From contig NZ_BLAF01000008.1 in assembly GCF_009687885.1 (NCBI RefSeq), positions 124,001-188,000 of the forward strand: DNA of 64,000 nucleotides, given 5' to 3'. This DNA is from Acrocarpospora pleiomorpha. GTDB lineage: Bacteria; Actinomycetota; Actinomycetes; Streptosporangiales; Streptosporangiaceae. Both the position numbers and the translations under genes were made by a program. Positions 62,089 to 64,000 of the stretch are shown here, in pieces. The notes under the pieces were generated by a model that was given only the letters and a program-made list of their open reading frames with translations, did not search any database and was not told the origin of the DNA. Every line of letters begins with the position of its first letter. Within the stretch, counting starts at the first letter, position 1.

Positions 62089-63381
62089 ATGAAGGTGAGA
62101 GCCGTCCGCATCGCAGCCGCCGTCACGGCCGTGATGCTCAGCACGGGCCTGCTGGCCTCGTGCGGTTCGTCCGATCCCAAGCCGAGCAGCGCCAGCGCGG
62201 GCGCCGGCGACATCCGATTCTCCTGGTGGGGGTCGGAACAGCGTAATGCGCGCACCAACGCGGTTATCGATCTGTTCCAGAAGAAGTTCCCCGTCAAGGT
62301 CGCAGGCGAGCCCGTCGACTATCTGAAGTACTTCGAACGCCTGAACGTCCAGGCGGCCGGCGGTAACATGCCGTGTGTCACGCAGATGCTGACATTCGGC
62401 CTCAACGACTACGCGAGCAAGGACCTCTTCCTCGACCTTAGCAACGCTAAGCCCCTGGACCTCGGCCCTCTCGACAAGGGCGTCGTCGACAGCCTTCGCA
62501 CGGACGACGGAAAGCTGTACATGGCTCCATACGGAATGGCGCCTTCCGTAATCGCCTACAACAAAGCGATGGCCGAGAAGTACGGTATCGACATTCCCAA
62601 GAATAGCATGACCTGGGGAGAGTTCTTCAGCTGGATGCGCCAGGCGCAGAAGAAGCTGCCGAAGGGTGTCTTCGCGATGGACTTCCCCTACAACACGCCG
62701 GTCGAGGTCATCACCTACCTCGGCAGCCGGGGGCCGGTCTTCGAAAACGGCAAGGCGGCATTCCGCGCGGAGGACCTCGCCGGGTGGTTCTCCACCTGGC
62801 ATGCGCTCATGAAGGAGGGTGTCGTCCTCCCCGCCGAGCGCATCACCGATTACACCGGCTCACACGAGGACAGTGCGATGGCCGCGGGAGTCGCGTTCGC
62901 CAGCGCCCGCCCAGCCAACGCTCTCGGCGCGATCGGGAACGGGCTCAAGTCGCACGGCCTCGCGCCGGACACGGGATACACGTTGCTGCCGGTCGCCGAC
63001 AACGGCACCGCCACCGACCTCCTGCCGATCAACGGCCTGTCGATCCCGAAGTCCTGCGACAACGTCGCCTCGGCGCTGGAGTTCATCAACTTCTGGATCA
63101 ACGACGCGTCCGCGAACGTGGCGTTCGCCGCCGACAACGGCGCTCCGACAGTGGCCGCGAACCGCGCCAAACTGCTGGACTCGCCCGAGACAGGTGAATC
63201 AACGAAGGACATGATCAAGATCGCGGGCGAGGTCGTCGACCGCGGCAGCCTCGCCATCGACCTGCCCCCGAGTTTTCAGACGACGTTCTTGGACGCGTAT
63301 CGCCGACTCGCGATCAGCGTTTTCACGGGCGCCACCTCGGCCGAAGCCGCCGCGGAGGACATCATCAGCCGCATGGGGTAG
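62089..63381 (+). CDS. ABC sugar transporter solute-binding lipoprotein
   Basis: A 430-residue extracellular binding protein. The lipobox is LLASC (Cys25), so it is lipid-anchored. The mature start IRFSWWGSEQRNARTNAVIDLF and later TWGEFFSWMRQAQKKLP are typical of family 1 carbohydrate-binding proteins. It delivers the substrate to the two permeases just upstream. A strong terminator follows. Confidence 0.92.
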   Translation: MKVRAVRIAAAVTAVMLSTGLLASCGSSDPKPSSASAGAGDIRFSWWGSEQRNARTNAVIDLFQKKFPVKVAGEPVDYLKYFERLNVQAAGGNMPCVTQMLTFGLNDYASKDLFLDLSNAKPLDLGPLDKGVVDSLRTDDGKLYMAPYGMAPSVIAYNKAMAEKYGIDIPKNSMTWGEFFSWMRQAQKKLPKGVFAMDFPYNTPVEVITYLGSRGPVFENGKAAFRAEDLAGWFSTWHALMKEGVVLPAERITDYTGSHEDSAMAAGVAFASARPANALGAIGNGLKSHGLAPDTGYTLLPVADNGTATDLLPINGLSIPKSCDNVASALEFINFWINDASANVAFAADNGAPTVAANRAKLLDSPETGESTKDMIKIAGEVVDRGSLAIDLPPSFQTTFLDAYRRLAISVFTGATSAEAAAEDIISRMG

Positions 63382-63777
63382 CGGCGAGCTGTATGACACG
63401 AAGGCTCCCGGTTGTGGAGCGATGGCACCGCTTCACAACCGGGCCCTCCCGAATTGTTCGCCCAGTCGTCGGCCACCGGATCAACCCACCTCCCGCCCCG
63501 GTTACCAGGTCCATGCCTCACTCCCTCACACCTCCTTCGGCAAAGAGGACGAGTGAGGTTGATTCGATATCAGATGAGGACTTTATCGACCACAGGCGTA
63601 AAACTGCCCAGTGTCGATTCGCCTGAGTTATAGCCGTCGAGTAGATTACGATCTCTGCCTTGGGGAACGCCGCCTCGCGTCTTTGCCGGGGCGGTCCATT
63701 TGCCACCGTAATGACCACAAAGTGTGCATTTGCGTACGTTGTCCGGTCACCATGCGCCTTGGGGGGCAGCGGTAGAG
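63382..63777. other. Intergenic region between sugar operon and MFS gene
   Basis: About 395 bp without a supported gene. After the terminator there is a lower-GC stretch (about 63500-63740) that probably contains the promoter of the MFS gene; no clear -35/-10 pair was identified. Confidence 0.5.
63407..63443 (+). terminator. Stem-loop terminator of the sugar operon
   Basis: CCCGGTTGTG / CACAACCGGG, a perfect 10-bp stem, with an inner AGCG / CGCT pairing, 26 bp after the last gene. Confidence 0.85.
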
Positions 63778-64000
63778 GTGACCAACAGTACCGAGAGCGG
63801 TCGGCCCATTGGCCTTCGCGATTCCGCCTGGGAACGAGACTTCAACCTGCTGTGGACGGGTTCGGCGATCTCACAGATCGGCACGATGAACGCCACCCTG
63901 ACCGCCCCGCTGCTAGCGCTCCTCCTAACGAACTCGCCTGTCTTCGCGGGCTGGGTCACCGCGGCAGGAACGCTGCCACGGATTCTGCTGCACCTGCCGG
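63778..64000 (+). CDS. MFS transporter (N-terminal part, cut by window edge)
   Basis: The first 74 residues of a major-facilitator transporter. After a polar leader, FNLLWTGSAISQIGTMNATLTAPLLALLL forms the first helix (quoted pieces: LLWTGSAISQIGT), matching the drug-efflux group that begins with an FxxLWxGxxxSxxG motif. GTG start at 63778; the ribosome site is weak. The rest lies outside the window, so substrate and neighbours are unknown. Confidence 0.8.
   Translation, partial: MTNSTESGRPIGLRDSAWERDFNLLWTGSAISQIGTMNATLTAPLLALLLTNSPVFAGWVTAAGTLPRILLHLP

Overview
The window is high-GC actinomycete chromosome. Streptosporangiaceae-like (Nonomuraea or relatives) is my inference from gene content: glnII, Ser/Thr kinase, LAL regulator, two-domain VOC protein, and ABC sugar importers without their own ATPase. 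Most of 19.7-49.4 kb is a non-ribosomal peptide synthetase (NRPS) region read from the minus strand. No tRNA, rRNA or CRISPR array was seen.

Layout. 0-1.2 kb: the 3' part of a TnpB-type insertion element that has landed in a decayed B12-dependent diol/glycerol dehydratase gene. 1.4-12.2 kb: housekeeping and catabolic genes (LigD-type polymerase, GMC oxidoreductase plus alpha/beta hydrolase, LAL regulator, VOC protein, MetE-like methyltransferase, glutamine synthetase II). 12.3-14.8 kb: a Septu-like ATPase/HNH defence pair that abuts a truncated glycosyltransferase. 14.9-19.7 kb: secreted FG-GAP protein, alditol-oxidase-like enzyme, RlmG-like rRNA methyltransferase.

The NRPS genes lie in three blocks. 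Block 1 (49.4-43.6 kb): C-PCP, a stand-alone condensation-like protein, and C-A-PCP. Block 2 (41.5-37.2 kb): a GT1 glycosyltransferase and C-A-PCP. Block 3 (32.5-19.7 kb): C-A-PCP-TE fused to a full MFS transporter, then C, A-PCP, C-A-PCP and C, all joined by 4-nt stop/start overlaps. By-eye A-domain codes suggest Gly, Gly, an Asp-like residue, Gly and a basic residue. The two block 1/2 Gly modules are recent duplicates, and a relic of the condensation-like gene remains upstream of block 2. All three blocks carry 14-bp palindromes identical or nearly identical to the CebR (cellobiose repressor) operator. At two blocks the palindrome lies at the predicted transcription start of a near-identical promoter. 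This suggests a glycosylated peptide whose synthesis responds to cello-oligosaccharides.

Unrelated genes separate the blocks: kinase, VapBC toxin-antitoxin, DUF1707 protein and a DHFR-like protein at 32.9-37.1 kb, and a PEBP lipoprotein and a GT2 glycosyltransferase at 42.0-43.5 kb on the plus strand. To the right are a secreted four-repeat protein, a LexA-type repressor, a membrane protein, a cold-shock gene with a terminator-like leader hairpin, a PadR-regulated ABC exporter, a XylR/AraC-controlled sugar operon (two Gfo/Idh/MocA dehydrogenases and an ABC importer), and the start of an MFS gene cut by the window edge.
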